A stretch of DNA of 64,000 nucleotides. Source: Fodinicola feengrottensis. GTDB lineage: Bacteria; Actinomycetota; Actinomycetes; Mycobacteriales; HKI-0501. The position numbers and the translations under genes are program-made. The stretch spans positions 31,380 to 95,379 of the forward strand of contig NZ_WOTO01000036.1 in assembly GCF_010993775.1 (NCBI RefSeq), read 5' to 3'. A model generated the notes under the pieces. It did not search any database. It was not told the origin of the DNA and saw nothing but the letters and a program-made list of their open reading frames with translations. Below are positions 9,826-18,143 of this stretch, one piece after another. The number at the start of each line of letters is the position of its first letter. Within the stretch, counting starts at the first letter, position 1.

Positions 9826-9899
9826 GGGGCTGTGGCGCAGTCTGGTAGCGCACCTCGTTCGCATCGAGGGGGTCTGGGGTTCGAATCCCCACAGCTCCA
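9826..9899 (+). tRNA. tRNA-Ala(CGC)
   Basis: A full cloverleaf can be drawn. The acceptor GGGGCTG pairs with CAGCTCC and includes the G3:U70 wobble that marks alanine tRNA. The D stem is GCGC/GCGC. The anticodon stem CCTCG/CGAGG carries the loop TTCGCAT (anticodon CGC). The T loop is GTTCGAATC and the discriminator is A. CCA is not encoded. Confidence 0.93.
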
Positions 9900-9902
9900 C
9901 AA

Positions 9903-10236
9903 ATTGGCGGCTCGTGCTCGCGAAGAGCGCGAGCCGTTGTTGTTCCGCGATTGCCCTGGGGGCGGAGCCCCCAGACCCCGCCCCGGGGGCAAGCCCCCGG
10001 ACCCCCAGGTGTGGCTGGGTCGGGTGTTGATCTTCAGTCGGGTTCGAATTCTGTCCCCTCAGGTCCACGCATTGGTGGTCCGTGTCCGCTGAGGACGCGG
10101 ACCTTTGCGTTCCGCATTGCCCTGGGGGCCAGCCCCCCCAGACCCCGCCCCGGGGGCAAGCCCCCGGACCCCCGCGTGTGGTTCAGTTACGTCGTTGGGT
10201 GCGGTTTGGGTTCGAATTCTGTCCCCTCAGATCCAC
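9903..10236. repeat. tandem module: tRNA 3'-end-like sequence, hairpin, G/C-rich repeat
   Basis: After the tRNA a three-part unit is reiterated. The first part is a T-arm/3'-end-like sequence, GGGTTCGAATTCTGTCCCC... ending TCCAC (genuine tRNA end near 9876-9900; look-alikes at 10040-10068 and 10208-10236). The second is a hairpin (near 9908-9936, 10076-10103 and 10241-10280). The third is a near-identical G/C-rich block of about 63 bases (9943-10005 and 10110-10172), itself rich in GGGGGC/GCCCCC pairs. The look-alikes lack the rest of a tRNA. Confidence 0.7.
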
Positions 10237-10240
10237 CTGG

Positions 10241-10280
10241 TCAAAGGCCCTATCCGCATTTCGCCGGATAGGGCCTTTGA
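10241..10280. terminator. 16-bp perfect hairpin
   Basis: Arms 10241-10256 and 10265-10280 are exact reverse complements with an 8-base loop. The hairpin stands directly after the third tRNA-end-like sequence and beside the broken end of the integrase relic, so it may be a tRNA-type terminator carried along with the repeat unit. Confidence 0.65.
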
Positions 10281-10285
10281 GGTGA

Positions 10286-10567
10286 GGCACGCAGGTAGTT
10301 CCGGATGTTGGTTAATGTTCGTGACGACACCACCATGCCGCGGCAATCCGGCGCCGACCTTGCGCAGCACTGCTTTTTGATTGGCCGCTGGGCATCCGTA
10401 CGTTGCTCACAACACTGACATGTCCTCGCGACCCGGTTGATCCACGTCTGAACTTCGCGTTTCTGTAGTTTGCTCAGCCGTTTGTCGCCGAGCCCAGGCA
10501 CGATGTATAGCCGCATGAACATGTCGTAGTTGGCGTACGTCGACGGGGCGCGGTTGGGCTTAATCAC
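10286..10567 (-). pseudogene. tyrosine-type integrase relic (core-binding domain)
   Basis: About 94 residues match the SAM-like core-binding region of actinobacterial tyrosine integrases. Key stretches are STYANYDMFMRLYIVPGLG, LSKLQKREVQTWINRV, the Cys-rich insert CQCCEQ...KKQCC and the SSRTLTNIRNYLRA helix. The arm-binding N-terminus and the whole catalytic domain (R...HxxR...Y) are absent. Homology stops at LRA, and the frame then runs into the hairpin at 10241-10280. The site next to a tRNA 3' end is the usual home of such an enzyme, so this is best read as the leftover of an excised or decayed integrative element. Confidence 0.75.
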
Positions 10568-10728
10568 GTCCTCAAGCCAGTGTCACATCAGTCACTGGTG
10601 CCTCCTACGTCCCGGAGTCACACCGTTAAAAGTGCAGTCCCCACTTGAGTGCGGCACGCCCTGCACGTCACGCCCTGTTACCTTTGACCGGGCGTCAGAA
10701 TCAGTCACCTCAGCCACTCCAGCCCTGT

Positions 10729-10811
10729 GTTGATCTTGGTTAGTTGGTCTAGCCGAAACGGACATTCACTCGATATGTCCGCTTCGGGTAGACCAACTAA
10801 CCAAGATCAAC
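10729..10811. repeat. 37-bp-arm palindrome (GTTGATCTTG family)
   Basis: Arms 10729-10765 and 10775-10811 are reverse complements with two mismatches around a 9-base loop. They begin GTTGATCTTGG and end CCAAGATCAAC. No gene is seen in 10568-10728 beside it. Shorter relatives lie at 6514-6556 and 61340-61375. Confidence 0.75.
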
Positions 10812-11109
10812 AACGGAAACAGCGAACCCCCGAAATCGAGCGTTCACGAGAGCACCGACAAAACGGTGCCTGGTTCGTTCTCCCCGTCGGTGGGCAGGAT
10901 GTTCGGTTCGAAGAAAAGCTTAACGATCAGATGGCGCAGCTCAGGCCCGACCTGAGTCGGGAATCGCTCGGCGTCGGGCCCGACTTCCGGGCGTCACCCC
11001 GAACCCGCTCCTGAGCGGTGATGCACGCAAGCGCAATGCGGAACTGCGTACGGGGGCGCTTGCGCTCGGCGTTCTCGTCGACTGGCGGGAGGTCAACAGC
11101 AATCCACGC

Positions 11110-11367
11110 GTGGTCCTGATGTTCGACGTGGAGACCGCCGGCGGCATCTCGTTCCGCGGTATCGCGGACGAAAACCTCACGATCACCGAGCTCACCCGAC
11201 TCGCGCCAGGACAGACGTTGCCCGTGCGCTACCGGCCGGCCGTCATGGACCACTACATCTCTGCCTTGCCCGGGACGCGGACCCCGCCCACGTACGGCAG
11301 CTCTCTGACGAGATCGCGAGCCGCAAGCGGACCTGACCCGAAGCCATGGGTCAGCGGCACGGATTGA
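11110..11367 (+). CDS. hypothetical protein, probably N-terminally broken
   Basis: I do not recognise a family with certainty. The frame reads MVLMFDVETAGGISFRGIA...LAPGQTLPVRYRPAVMDHY. It resembles the small beta-barrel-like segment of actinobacterial proteins in which a ligand-response strand is followed by PG..LPVR.DP. In-frame sequence continues upstream to about 10935 (RKRNAELRTGALALGVLVDW) without a standard start, so the true N-terminus may be lost or shifted. It stands alone in the mobile-DNA scar between the palindrome and the monooxygenase gene. Confidence 0.3.
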   Translation: MVLMFDVETAGGISFRGIADENLTITELTRLAPGQTLPVRYRPAVMDHYISALPGTRTPPTYGSSLTRSRAASGPDPKPWVSGTD

Positions 11368-11383
11368 TCGTCACCACCATCAG

Positions 11384-12989
11384 TCAGCTCAGGTGGTGTG
11401 CAGCGGGCTGCCGGACATCCAGCGGCCGGTGGATCTGTTGATCGTGGACGAGGACGCGCAGTCGCTTGATGAGTGCGGCCGCGTCGTCGCCGGATGCGCG
11501 GGTGGCGAGGTAGCCATCCGGGCGCACCAGAATGAGCTCGCCGGGCCGGGCGGCGTAGATCCGCTGGAATTCGCCGTCAGCGTCGAAGATGCCGCTGCCC
11601 TTCGTGCTGTTGATCCGGTGTACGTGCAGGTGCTCTGCGGGCATCGCGAGGTCGGTCACGACGGGCATTTGCGCGTCGAATGCAAGCAGGTTCCACTGCG
11701 GGCCCCGCAGCAGGTCGAACACGTCGACGGTACGGTCGGGGCCGATCAGGCCGATCGCGTTCGGCGCCCGGTCTCCCGCACCGAGGCGATCGGTCTCGTG
11801 GGACGCGGGCCCGGTGCGGTAGCGAATGCCCAGGCCAGAGGTGAGCGAGTCGTCCGCGAGCTGGGTGAGCGCGGTGGTCACCACGTCGATGCCGCCTTCG
11901 GCCTGGTCGGCGGTGTTCTGGTATTTCTCGGTGCTGATCGCGAGGACCTTGCGGGCCACCGGAATCCGTTCCGCGCGTACGTGTCCAGTCCAGCAGCTGC
12001 GGTTTCGTACCTGTCAGGACCGCGGCGAGCTTCCAGCCGAGGTTGTAGGCGTCCTGGATCCCGGTGTTCATGCCCTGACCCCCCGCTGGCGAATGTACGT
12101 GTGCCGCGTCGCCGGCCAGGAACACCCGTCCGCTGCGATAGTCGTCGACCATCCGTACGTTCACCCGGTAGACGGACAGCCAGCTCGCCCCGGTCAGCCT
12201 GACCCCGGCACCGCGCTCGTCGAGCAGCTGCTGATAGAAGTCCAGGCTCGGCGTCTGGGTGGCGGCGCCCGCCGGGATGAGGCACTGGAGCTGCCAGTTC
12301 TGCGTGTTGGGCAGCGGGGTGAGGATGAGCATGCCCTTGTCCGAGGTCCAGACGTGGGCGTGATCGCGGCGCAGGTCGGCGACGGTGACATCGCCGAGAT
12401 AGAAACGCTGCTCTTCGTGAGTCTCGCCGTTGAGTGTCAGACCGATCAGCTTGCGGATGGTGCTCTTGCCACCGTCGGTTCCCACTACGTACCGCGCTCG
12501 TACGGTGCGGTGCGCCCGCCCTGCGGCGCACGCAGTGTCACGGTCACCCCGCCCTCGTCCTGCGTGAGGTCGAGCGCCTCCACTCCCCATTCGACCGCGC
12601 CGCCGAAGTCGGCGAGGCGCTCGCGCAACGCGTGCTCGACGTCGAACTGCCCGATCCACAGGAGGTTCGGATACGGCGTGTGGAAGCTGTCCTTCGCGGG
12701 GACTGTGATCGACGGGTGCTCGACGGTGGTGCCGTGCTCGTCGTGGAACCACATCGGCAGGTCGGCGATGCCGGTGCGTACGACGTAGTCGACGGCGCCG
12801 AGGTCGTCCAGCACCTCCAGCGAGCGGGACTGGATGCCCTTCGCCTTGGACGCGGTGTTGGGCATCAGGTCCCGCTCAACGATGCGAAAAGCCACGCCGC
12901 GCCGAGCCAGATCACAGGCCAGCGTGAGCCCGGCCGGCCCCCGCTCCGACAATGAGGACATCGGTCTTGGTCATCTCGTACTCGCTCAT
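11384..12989 (-). CDS. FAD-dependent aromatic monooxygenase (frameshifted)
   Basis: Flavoprotein hydroxylase of the PheA/TfdB-like FAD_binding_3 family, about 530 residues. It uses NAD(P)H and O2 on an aromatic or polyketide-like substrate. The ATG at 12989 gives MSEYEMTKTDVLIVGAG, a Rossmann dinucleotide fold. Next come GLTLACDLARRGV, DG.KS.IRK (the DG motif), and GRVFLAGDAAHVHSPAGGQGMNTGIQDAYNLGWKLA, the FAD ribityl GD motif. The C-terminus is the thioredoxin-like domain typical of this family (RPDGYLATRASG). Frame shifts lie near 12935, 12510 and 11960. A divergent TetR gene starts at 13067 with operators in between, so it probably controls this enzyme. Confidence 0.85.
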
Positions 12990-13009
12990 AGCGTCCCCTC
13001 GCTTGCTCG

Positions 13010-13073
13010 ATTAGATGCCGCACTGCATCTAATAGCGACACTACGACGAGCTGATAAGATGCGCAAGTGCATC
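13010..13073. promoter_or_regulatory. two TetR-type operators between monooxygenase and regulator
   Basis: A perfect inverted repeat ATTAGATGC / GCATCTAAT spans 13010-13018 and 13025-13033. A second, shorter one with the same half site, GATGC / GCATC, spans 13058-13062 and 13069-13073 and overlaps the regulator's GTG start at 13067. The arrangement suits autorepression plus control of the divergent monooxygenase. Confidence 0.7.
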
Positions 13074-13681
13074 CAAAAAATTCCACTCCCTCGCATCGTC
13101 GGCGCGGCGCCGCGCTGGAGGAGGCGCGCTGCTCGGCGGCGTGGGCAGTGCTGCGTGAGAACGGGTACGCCGGGTTCACCCTGGAGGCCGTGGCCAACCG
13201 GGCCGACACCAGCCGCGCCCAGTGCTCGCCCGCCGGTGGGCGACCCGGCATGACCTGCTGCACGCGACGATCGCGTACGCGGGCACGGAGTCACCGATCC
13301 GCACACCGAACACCGGCAGCCTGCGCGAGGACATGATCGCGCTGTTGCGACAACTGAACACGCGTACCGACCTCGCGGCCGTGCTCGGAGTGCAGCTCGG
13401 CGGCTACTACCAGGAGACCGGCGAAACCCTTGCGGACCTTCGCGACGTTATCCTCAACGGCCAGGATCCGGTGATGGCCAGCAGCTCTCGCGCGCGCGGT
13501 CGAACGCGGCGAGGCGAACCCCGATCGCCTGACGCCGCTCATTCGGTCACTGCCCGCGGATCTGCTCCGTCACCACGTTTTCATGAATCTGCGACCAATG
13601 CCGCAAGAGGGGCTTGACGAAATCATCGACACCGTCTTTTCTGCCGCTCGTACGACGAGATGGAGGGGCGGCCGACTATTA
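13067..13681 (+). CDS. TetR/AcrR-family regulator (frameshifted)
   Basis: Transcriptional repressor of about 200 residues. The helix-turn-helix reads RENGYAGFTLEAVANRADTSRA near residues 30-55. The rest (SLREDMIALLRQLNTRTDLAAVLG, then DRLTPLIRSLPADLLRHHVFMNLRPMPQEGLDEIIDTVF) is the ligand-binding all-alpha domain. At least three indels are needed (near 13215, 13490 and 13575). The exact stop is uncertain; TAA at 13679-13681 is one candidate. The start is GTG 13067, inside an operator half site. Confidence 0.7.
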
Positions 13682-13709
13682 ACGACAAACGACTCGGCGA
13701 ACAGACCAG

Positions 13710-13754
13710 TAGGGCGTGTCTCCTCATCCGCCTGGGATGAGGAGACACGCCCTA
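13710..13754. terminator. 20-bp perfect bidirectional terminator
   Basis: Arms 13710-13729 and 13735-13754 are exact reverse complements with loop GCCTG. It lies between the convergent TetR and SnoaL-like genes and overlaps the last codons of the latter (LLIPGG). CTTTT follows on the + side. Probably it stops transcription from both directions. Confidence 0.85.
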
Positions 13755-14191
13755 CGTCTTTTGGGCTGGTTCAGTGTCGTGGCGAGGTTTTTCGCGCGCT
13801 CGAGGGCGGCGGCCGGTAGGTCGCGATTTCCGTCCTGATAGAAGAGCCGCAGGGTCAGCGCGCAGATGCGGTCGTCCCGGAGGTCGGCGACGTAGTGGCC
13901 GTGTACGCCCCATACCTCGTCGCCCAGTACGTGGACGGCCCGGACGTGGGTTTCGATCCGATCGTCCGCGGTTTCCACCACCGGACCGGTCAGGTGCTGG
14001 GTGGCATCGAACCCGGGAAGCAGGCCGCTCCACTGTTCGAGCAGCGTGTCCGCGGCGATGGTTTGCGGCTCGCCACCGAACAGTGACGTGTAGTCCAGTT
14101 CGACCTGGTCTGCGAGGCATTTTCGTACGGTGGCCCAGTCCAGGGCGTCGATCGCAAACAGCATCCGGGTGATGACAGTGGTGTCGGTCAT
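13724..14191 (-). CDS. SnoaL-like (NTF2-fold) protein
   Basis: NTF2-fold protein of the SnoaL-like type, 155 residues, intact. It has the usual pattern: a helix with IDALDWATVRKCLADQVELDYTS, then WSGLLPGFDATQHLTGPVVE, then the paired strands AVHVLGDEVWGVHGHYVADL and DRICALTLRLFYQDGN. Such proteins are small hydrolases, isomerases or binding proteins; the substrate is not visible. The start overlaps the alpha/beta hydrolase stop by four bases (ATGA), so the two are translationally coupled. The last residues run into the terminator hairpin. Confidence 0.8.
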   Translation of the reverse strand: MTDTTVITRMLFAIDALDWATVRKCLADQVELDYTSLFGGEPQTIAADTLLEQWSGLLPGFDATQHLTGPVVETADDRIETHVRAVHVLGDEVWGVHGHYVADLRDDRICALTLRLFYQDGNRDLPAAALERAKNLATTLNQPKRRRACLLIPGG

Positions 14192-15081
14192 GCGCTGAGG
14201 GTCCTCTTGAAATGGGTGGTGGCGGCGTCCACGGCCAGGTCGACCTGGGCTGGTTGGTCATAGAAGTCGGTCTGTCCGCCGTCGGACCAGACCATCTCGG
14301 TCGGTCCGCTGAGCGTCTTGCCGATCCGCCGGACGTTGTCTGGCAGCACGCAGTCGTCGCCGTGCACGAAAAGACTCGGCGTCGACACGGCGGACGCGGC
14401 ACTCAGGCCGTCGAAGGTGAGCCAATAGTGCCAACTCAGTTCGGCCATCTGATTGGTCCACGCCGGCACGGCGCCGCGGTCGGCGTCGGCGTAGTAATCC
14501 AGCGGCAACGACATCCCAGCGCGGTCGTTGCCATCTTCGTACGCGGGCACCGTGCGGACTGAGCCAGTGCTCAGGTAATCCTGCAGGGCTTCCCGCCCGC
14601 GGCCTACGCGCAGGTCGACGCCAGCGGCTCCGCCGTAAAACGGCGCCACCGACTCCATGTCGTGGAACCAGCCGGCGACGCTGGCGAATGCGGAAATCGG
14701 GGCGCCGGCGGCGATCGCGGCTAGCGCGTACTGAGCGCTGGCGCAGATGGCCAGGTAGCCGACCTGCCGCGGATGGACGAAGGAAAGCGTCGACACGTGT
14801 TCGGCCGCGGCCTTGATGTCAGCGATTTTGCGCGCCGGTAGCTCGGCCTGTCGTGGGCCGCCGCCGCTCTCCCCGAATCCGGCGAAGTCGAATGTGAAAA
14901 CCGTGAAACCGCGGGCCGCGAGTGCTCTCGCGTAGCGGTCTGCCATTTGTTCTTTCACGGTCAGCCACGAACCGGTGACAATCACCGCCGGTTGACGGAC
15001 GAGAAGGTTTTCGGGCTCACGATAGATGCGAGCGGACAACGACACGTCGCCGTTGACGATGAGGTAAGGATCAACATTCAC
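14188..15081 (-). CDS. alpha/beta hydrolase
   Basis: Alpha/beta-hydrolase fold protein, 297 residues, intact. It opens with AVIVTGSWLTVKEQMADRYA, then FTVFTFDFAGFGESGGGPRQAE (oxyanion region). The nucleophile elbow reads LAICASAQYAL, with Ser in a departure from the GxSxG form. Asp is likely in LFVHGDDCVLPDN. The layout is close to YcjY/DLH-like putative esterases. The gene sits between AraC and SnoaL-like genes, overlapping each by four bases, so the three form one operon. The substrate is unknown. Confidence 0.85.
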   Translation of the reverse strand: MNVDPYLIVNGDVSLSARIYREPENLLVRQPAVIVTGSWLTVKEQMADRYARALAARGFTVFTFDFAGFGESGGGPRQAELPARKIADIKAAAEHVSTLSFVHPRQVGYLAICASAQYALAAIAAGAPISAFASVAGWFHDMESVAPFYGGAAGVDLRVGRGREALQDYLSTGSVRTVPAYEDGNDRAGMSLPLDYYADADRGAVPAWTNQMAELSWHYWLTFDGLSAASAVSTPSLFVHGDDCVLPDNVRRIGKTLSGPTEMVWSDGGQTDFYDQPAQVDLAVDAATTHFKRTLSA

Positions 15082-15943
15082 CCGGAGAGGATCGCACGCC
15101 GGGACTGGGGTTTACAGGGTCGGATCTTGCGGTTTCGGCGTAGCTGGCCGGGAAGTACGCCCAGCTGCGCGCGGAACAATTGCCGGAAATGCCGCACGTT
15201 GGACAGCCCCACCGCGCGGGCGATGTCAGCGACACTCGAAGGCGTGTCCAGCAGCAACGCCCTGGCCCGGTCGATCCGCCGGGAGGTGACGAACTGATGC
15301 GGCGCCATCCCGGTGGTGGCCTTGAAACCACGGGCGAAGTGATAGGGGCTGAGCGTCGCCACCGTGGCGAGCGCGTCCAGGGTCAACGGGCCAGCCAGCC
15401 CGGCGTCGACGAACTCCGCCACCCGGTCAACGGTCGCGAGGGGCAGCCGGCCCACCCGCCGACGGAGCCGCAACCCGCCGTAGCGTTCCAAAAAAGGTGG
15501 CTGCCCAGCCGGTGCGCCACCGTACTGGCGGCGACGTCGCTGATTGCGGTGCCGGTCAGGTGCGCGCGTCGCAGCATCGACGCGACCGCCAGTACGGTCG
15601 CGTCTGCGACCGCCATCGCCGGCTCGATCGCGTCGAGGCTTCCGCCCAGCGACCGGAGCAGGTCCTGGGACGGATAGATTTCCAACGACTCACTGGGTTC
15701 GCGAACACTCGCCCAGGTGATCTCCTCGGCACCGGTCACGAACACCGCGCCGGCCCGGATGTCGGAGTAGCCCAGCCGCCCGTCCAGCCCGTAGATGGCG
15801 GTCCGGTGCGCGGTGAACGAAACCCCGATCTGGTACGGCTTGGTCTGGGTGGCCGTGACGGTGGGTGGCAGCCAGGCGTACTCCGACCGCATCCCGGGCC
15901 AGTGTCGTACACCCATCTGTACGGTGCCGCTGGCTGGTGGCAC
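15078..15943 (-). CDS. AraC-family transcriptional regulator (frameshifted)
   Basis: AraC regulator of about 285 residues. The N-terminal half is a cupin-like sensor (YQIGVSFTAHRTAIYGLDGRLGYSDIRAGAVFVTGAEE). The C-terminal half carries the two helix-turn-helix motifs: LDALATVATLSPYHFARGFKATTGMAPHQF and SVADIARAVGLSNVRHFRQLFRAQLGV. One indel near 15490 separates the halves. The upstream boundary is uncertain: the frame opens at 15943, while an internal ATG at 15916 (MGVRHWPGM) is equally good. It is the first gene of an overlapping operon with the hydrolase and SnoaL-like genes and probably controls them. Confidence 0.8.
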
Positions 15944-16026
15944 ACACTCCTCGTTGATCTGTATTTGGCCACTATAACCGCTGTTGACCGATCAAGAACC
16001 CGATAAGGGGAGTCGACCGGCGGAGG

Positions 16027-17430
16027 TTAGGCGAGATCGCGATAGCGGTGGATGAGGCTGTTGAACCGCCGTAGCTTGTTGACCGCGTCCGCGCGGGGAC
16101 GGGTCAGGGTGGAAATGCATGACCTTGTTGCGGATCAGCCGGATTTCCTCCAGGCGGTTGATGAAGGTGCGGCGATCCAGCGGCCAGCCGAGTTCGACCC
16201 ACACCTGCTGGTTCTCCAGTACGCGTTGGTAGTCGCCGATCGACAGCTGGTCGAAGGTCGCGACGGACCTGTTGCAGTGCCGCCGGATGGTCTGGATGTC
16301 GAAGGCGCGGCTCAGAACCCATCGCAACGTCTGGTCCAGTTCGCCCAGTTGGAAGAACGGAGTGGCCATCTCGCCGTAGCGATCCGCCACGTCCGCAGTG
16401 GTGACGATGCCGGCGATTTCCTTGGTTTCGTTGCGGACGAACACGAACTCTCGCTGCTGCAAGGTGGGAAGAACCTCGAACAGGTCGCGGTCGTAGTCGA
16501 CGACGTCGACTCGATGGTCGATCGCGTCAGCGAAGCTCGCATCGGGCTTCTGGTGTCTCGCGTGCGCGATGGAGCGCCAGGTCACGGCGCCACGCAGATT
16601 GCGAGATCCGCTGAGCACGGCGAGCTGCGAGAAGTCGTTGAGAAGCATTTTCGTGATCGCTTCGTCGAACGTACTGTTCGGCTCGACGGACATGACACCG
16701 TCCAGCGGCGACAGGTTTCCCACTGTCAGGCGGACATTCAGGTCGCCGCCGCCCTCATCGTCCTCGGCAACCGCCGCGTCGTCGATGCCAGCGACCTCAG
16801 CGATCGCGGTCACCTCGGGCTCGTCGGGCGGTGTGGTCAGCGAAACCATCGTGTCCAGAGTCACCGCGCGGAAGCTGGGAGACGTCACGAGTCCATGGTT
16901 GGCGAGGTCGGCCTCGATCTGGCTGACCTGATCGCCACGGTCTTTGGCGCCCCACAAAGAAAGGAGGTCGCGGACCGAAATACGTTCCGGCTGCTGGTCG
17001 TCGGCCCGCCTGCGGGCCACCCGCAGGCGCTCATGCAGGCGTTGGAGTTCGGTGTCGGCATTCTGCGGATGGGCCGCGTCGGCCGCAATCGCCTGGTCCA
17101 GCAACTCCTGACGTACGGCGTCCAGCATCGGCCCTGGTCGACTACCAGCCACGCCAGCCAACCGTCGACTGCCCGCATGCCCGCCGCGACCATGGCGGCG
17201 CGGGACGGCGAGCGGAATTCCTCGCCGTCCGGGTCAAGCCGGATCCGGCCTTTGTCGGTCACCGTCGCGTGGTACGTCTTGCCAATCCGATTGCGCGTAA
17301 ACCTGAGATTCGTACCGGCCTTCAACAGTCCGGCCCCCAGGAGGTCGGAAACCGTGACGCGGCGACCGTCGATCAAATACATCGAGCGGCCGGCCGGTTC
17401 GTCGCGCTCGTCCAGCCTTTCGTCAGCCAT
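16027..17430 (-). CDS. RAMA-CBS-HEPN-like protein (frameshifted)
   Basis: About 467 residues in one chain after two corrections (near 17130 and near 16095). N-terminal RAMA domain (about 17-98: VTVSDLLGAGLLKAGT, LRFTRNRIGKTYHATV, EFRSPSRAAMVAAGM, AVDGWLAW); RAMA is a predicted reader of modified DNA found with restriction enzymes. Next a helical linker, then a pair of CBS-type repeats (about 237-355: MSVEPNSTFDEAITKMLLNDFSQLAVL and FEVLPTLQQREFVFVRNE), which usually bind nucleotides. The C-terminal helical domain ends RLEEIRLIRNKVMHFHPD; RNxxxH is the HEPN ribonuclease-type motif. True stop TAA 16027-16029. It lies six bases after the SAP-like gene, third in the parA operon. Biological role unknown. 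Confidence 0.7.
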
Positions 17431-17436
17431 CTCTGC

Positions 17437-18143
17437 TCACCACTTTCGCAGGCCATCGAATTTGCGCCGAGCGCCGATCGCCTGTTTGAGCACTCTTTTC
17501 TCCAGTTCTGGCTGGCTCAGCCGGTTCACTCGGCTGAGCCCCAACTCAGCGGCGACCGCGAGCAGGTGATCTCGGTCGAGGGCCTGCGCACGAAGGTACG
17601 CGGCACCCGCTTCCTCGGTTTCGGCTCGCGCAGGCGGACGGCAATAGCCGCCGCTGCGGCGTCCGGCTTCGTGGGGAGCGGCGGTGGCGCTGAGCTTTTG
17701 ACCGGACCGGCGGACGACGGTGCCGGGGTTTTTGGTTCGGCGGCGGGCGTACGAGCAGGGGCCGCGCCGTTGCCAGCCAGTAATTCCACGAGCGCGGTTT
17801 TGTTGAGACGGCTGTAGCCGCTCAAGCCGCGTAGCCTGGCGATCAACCGCAGGTCGCCCATGGGCAGTTTGGACGCGGTCACGTAGGCCCGTCGATCGTT
17901 CTCCGACGTCAGTCGGGCGAGGTCCCGCGCGGCCTGGGCCGGATCGTCGGATGGCTCGATGCGATGGTGGACCGGTGCCGGTTCGCCGGTGTTTTCGCGG
18001 GAGCCGACGGGCGCCTCGTCAGCGGGAGCAACGGCCAACTGTACGGTTCCGCTGACGATCGCCTGCAGCGTGCTTTCGTCCTGCCGTGCGAGAAACTCGT
18101 ACACCCGGGCCTGCAGGCTCGCGAATTTTCCCAGCTCGTTCAC
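17437..18143 (-). CDS. protein with two SAP/Rho-N-like segments (frameshifted)
   Basis: About 235 residues, no known family as a whole. It starts at GTG 18143, whose bases overlap the parA stop (GTGA), and opens with NELGKFASLQARVYEFLARQ. After an acidic, Pro-rich stretch comes a short helical segment, DLRLIARLRGLSGYSRLNKTALVELLA, resembling SAP/Rho-N DNA- or RNA-binding modules. A long Ala/Pro/Lys linker leads to a second copy, HLLAVAAELGLSRVNRLSQPELEKRVLKQA, in a shifted frame (indel near 17630). Reading through gives a stop at 17437, six bases before the next gene. I infer a nucleic-acid-binding adaptor for the ParA ATPase. Confidence 0.55.

Noticed and set aside
10040..10236. Additional tRNA genes
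   Set aside because: Only the T-arm/3'-end-like part is present; no acceptor 5' strand, D arm or anticodon arm can be drawn.
16052..17569. Long rightward open frame of about 505 codons
   Set aside because: Antisense shadow of the RAMA-CBS-HEPN gene; no motif, no ribosome site, Arg/Val/Gly-rich composition typical of GC-rich shadows.
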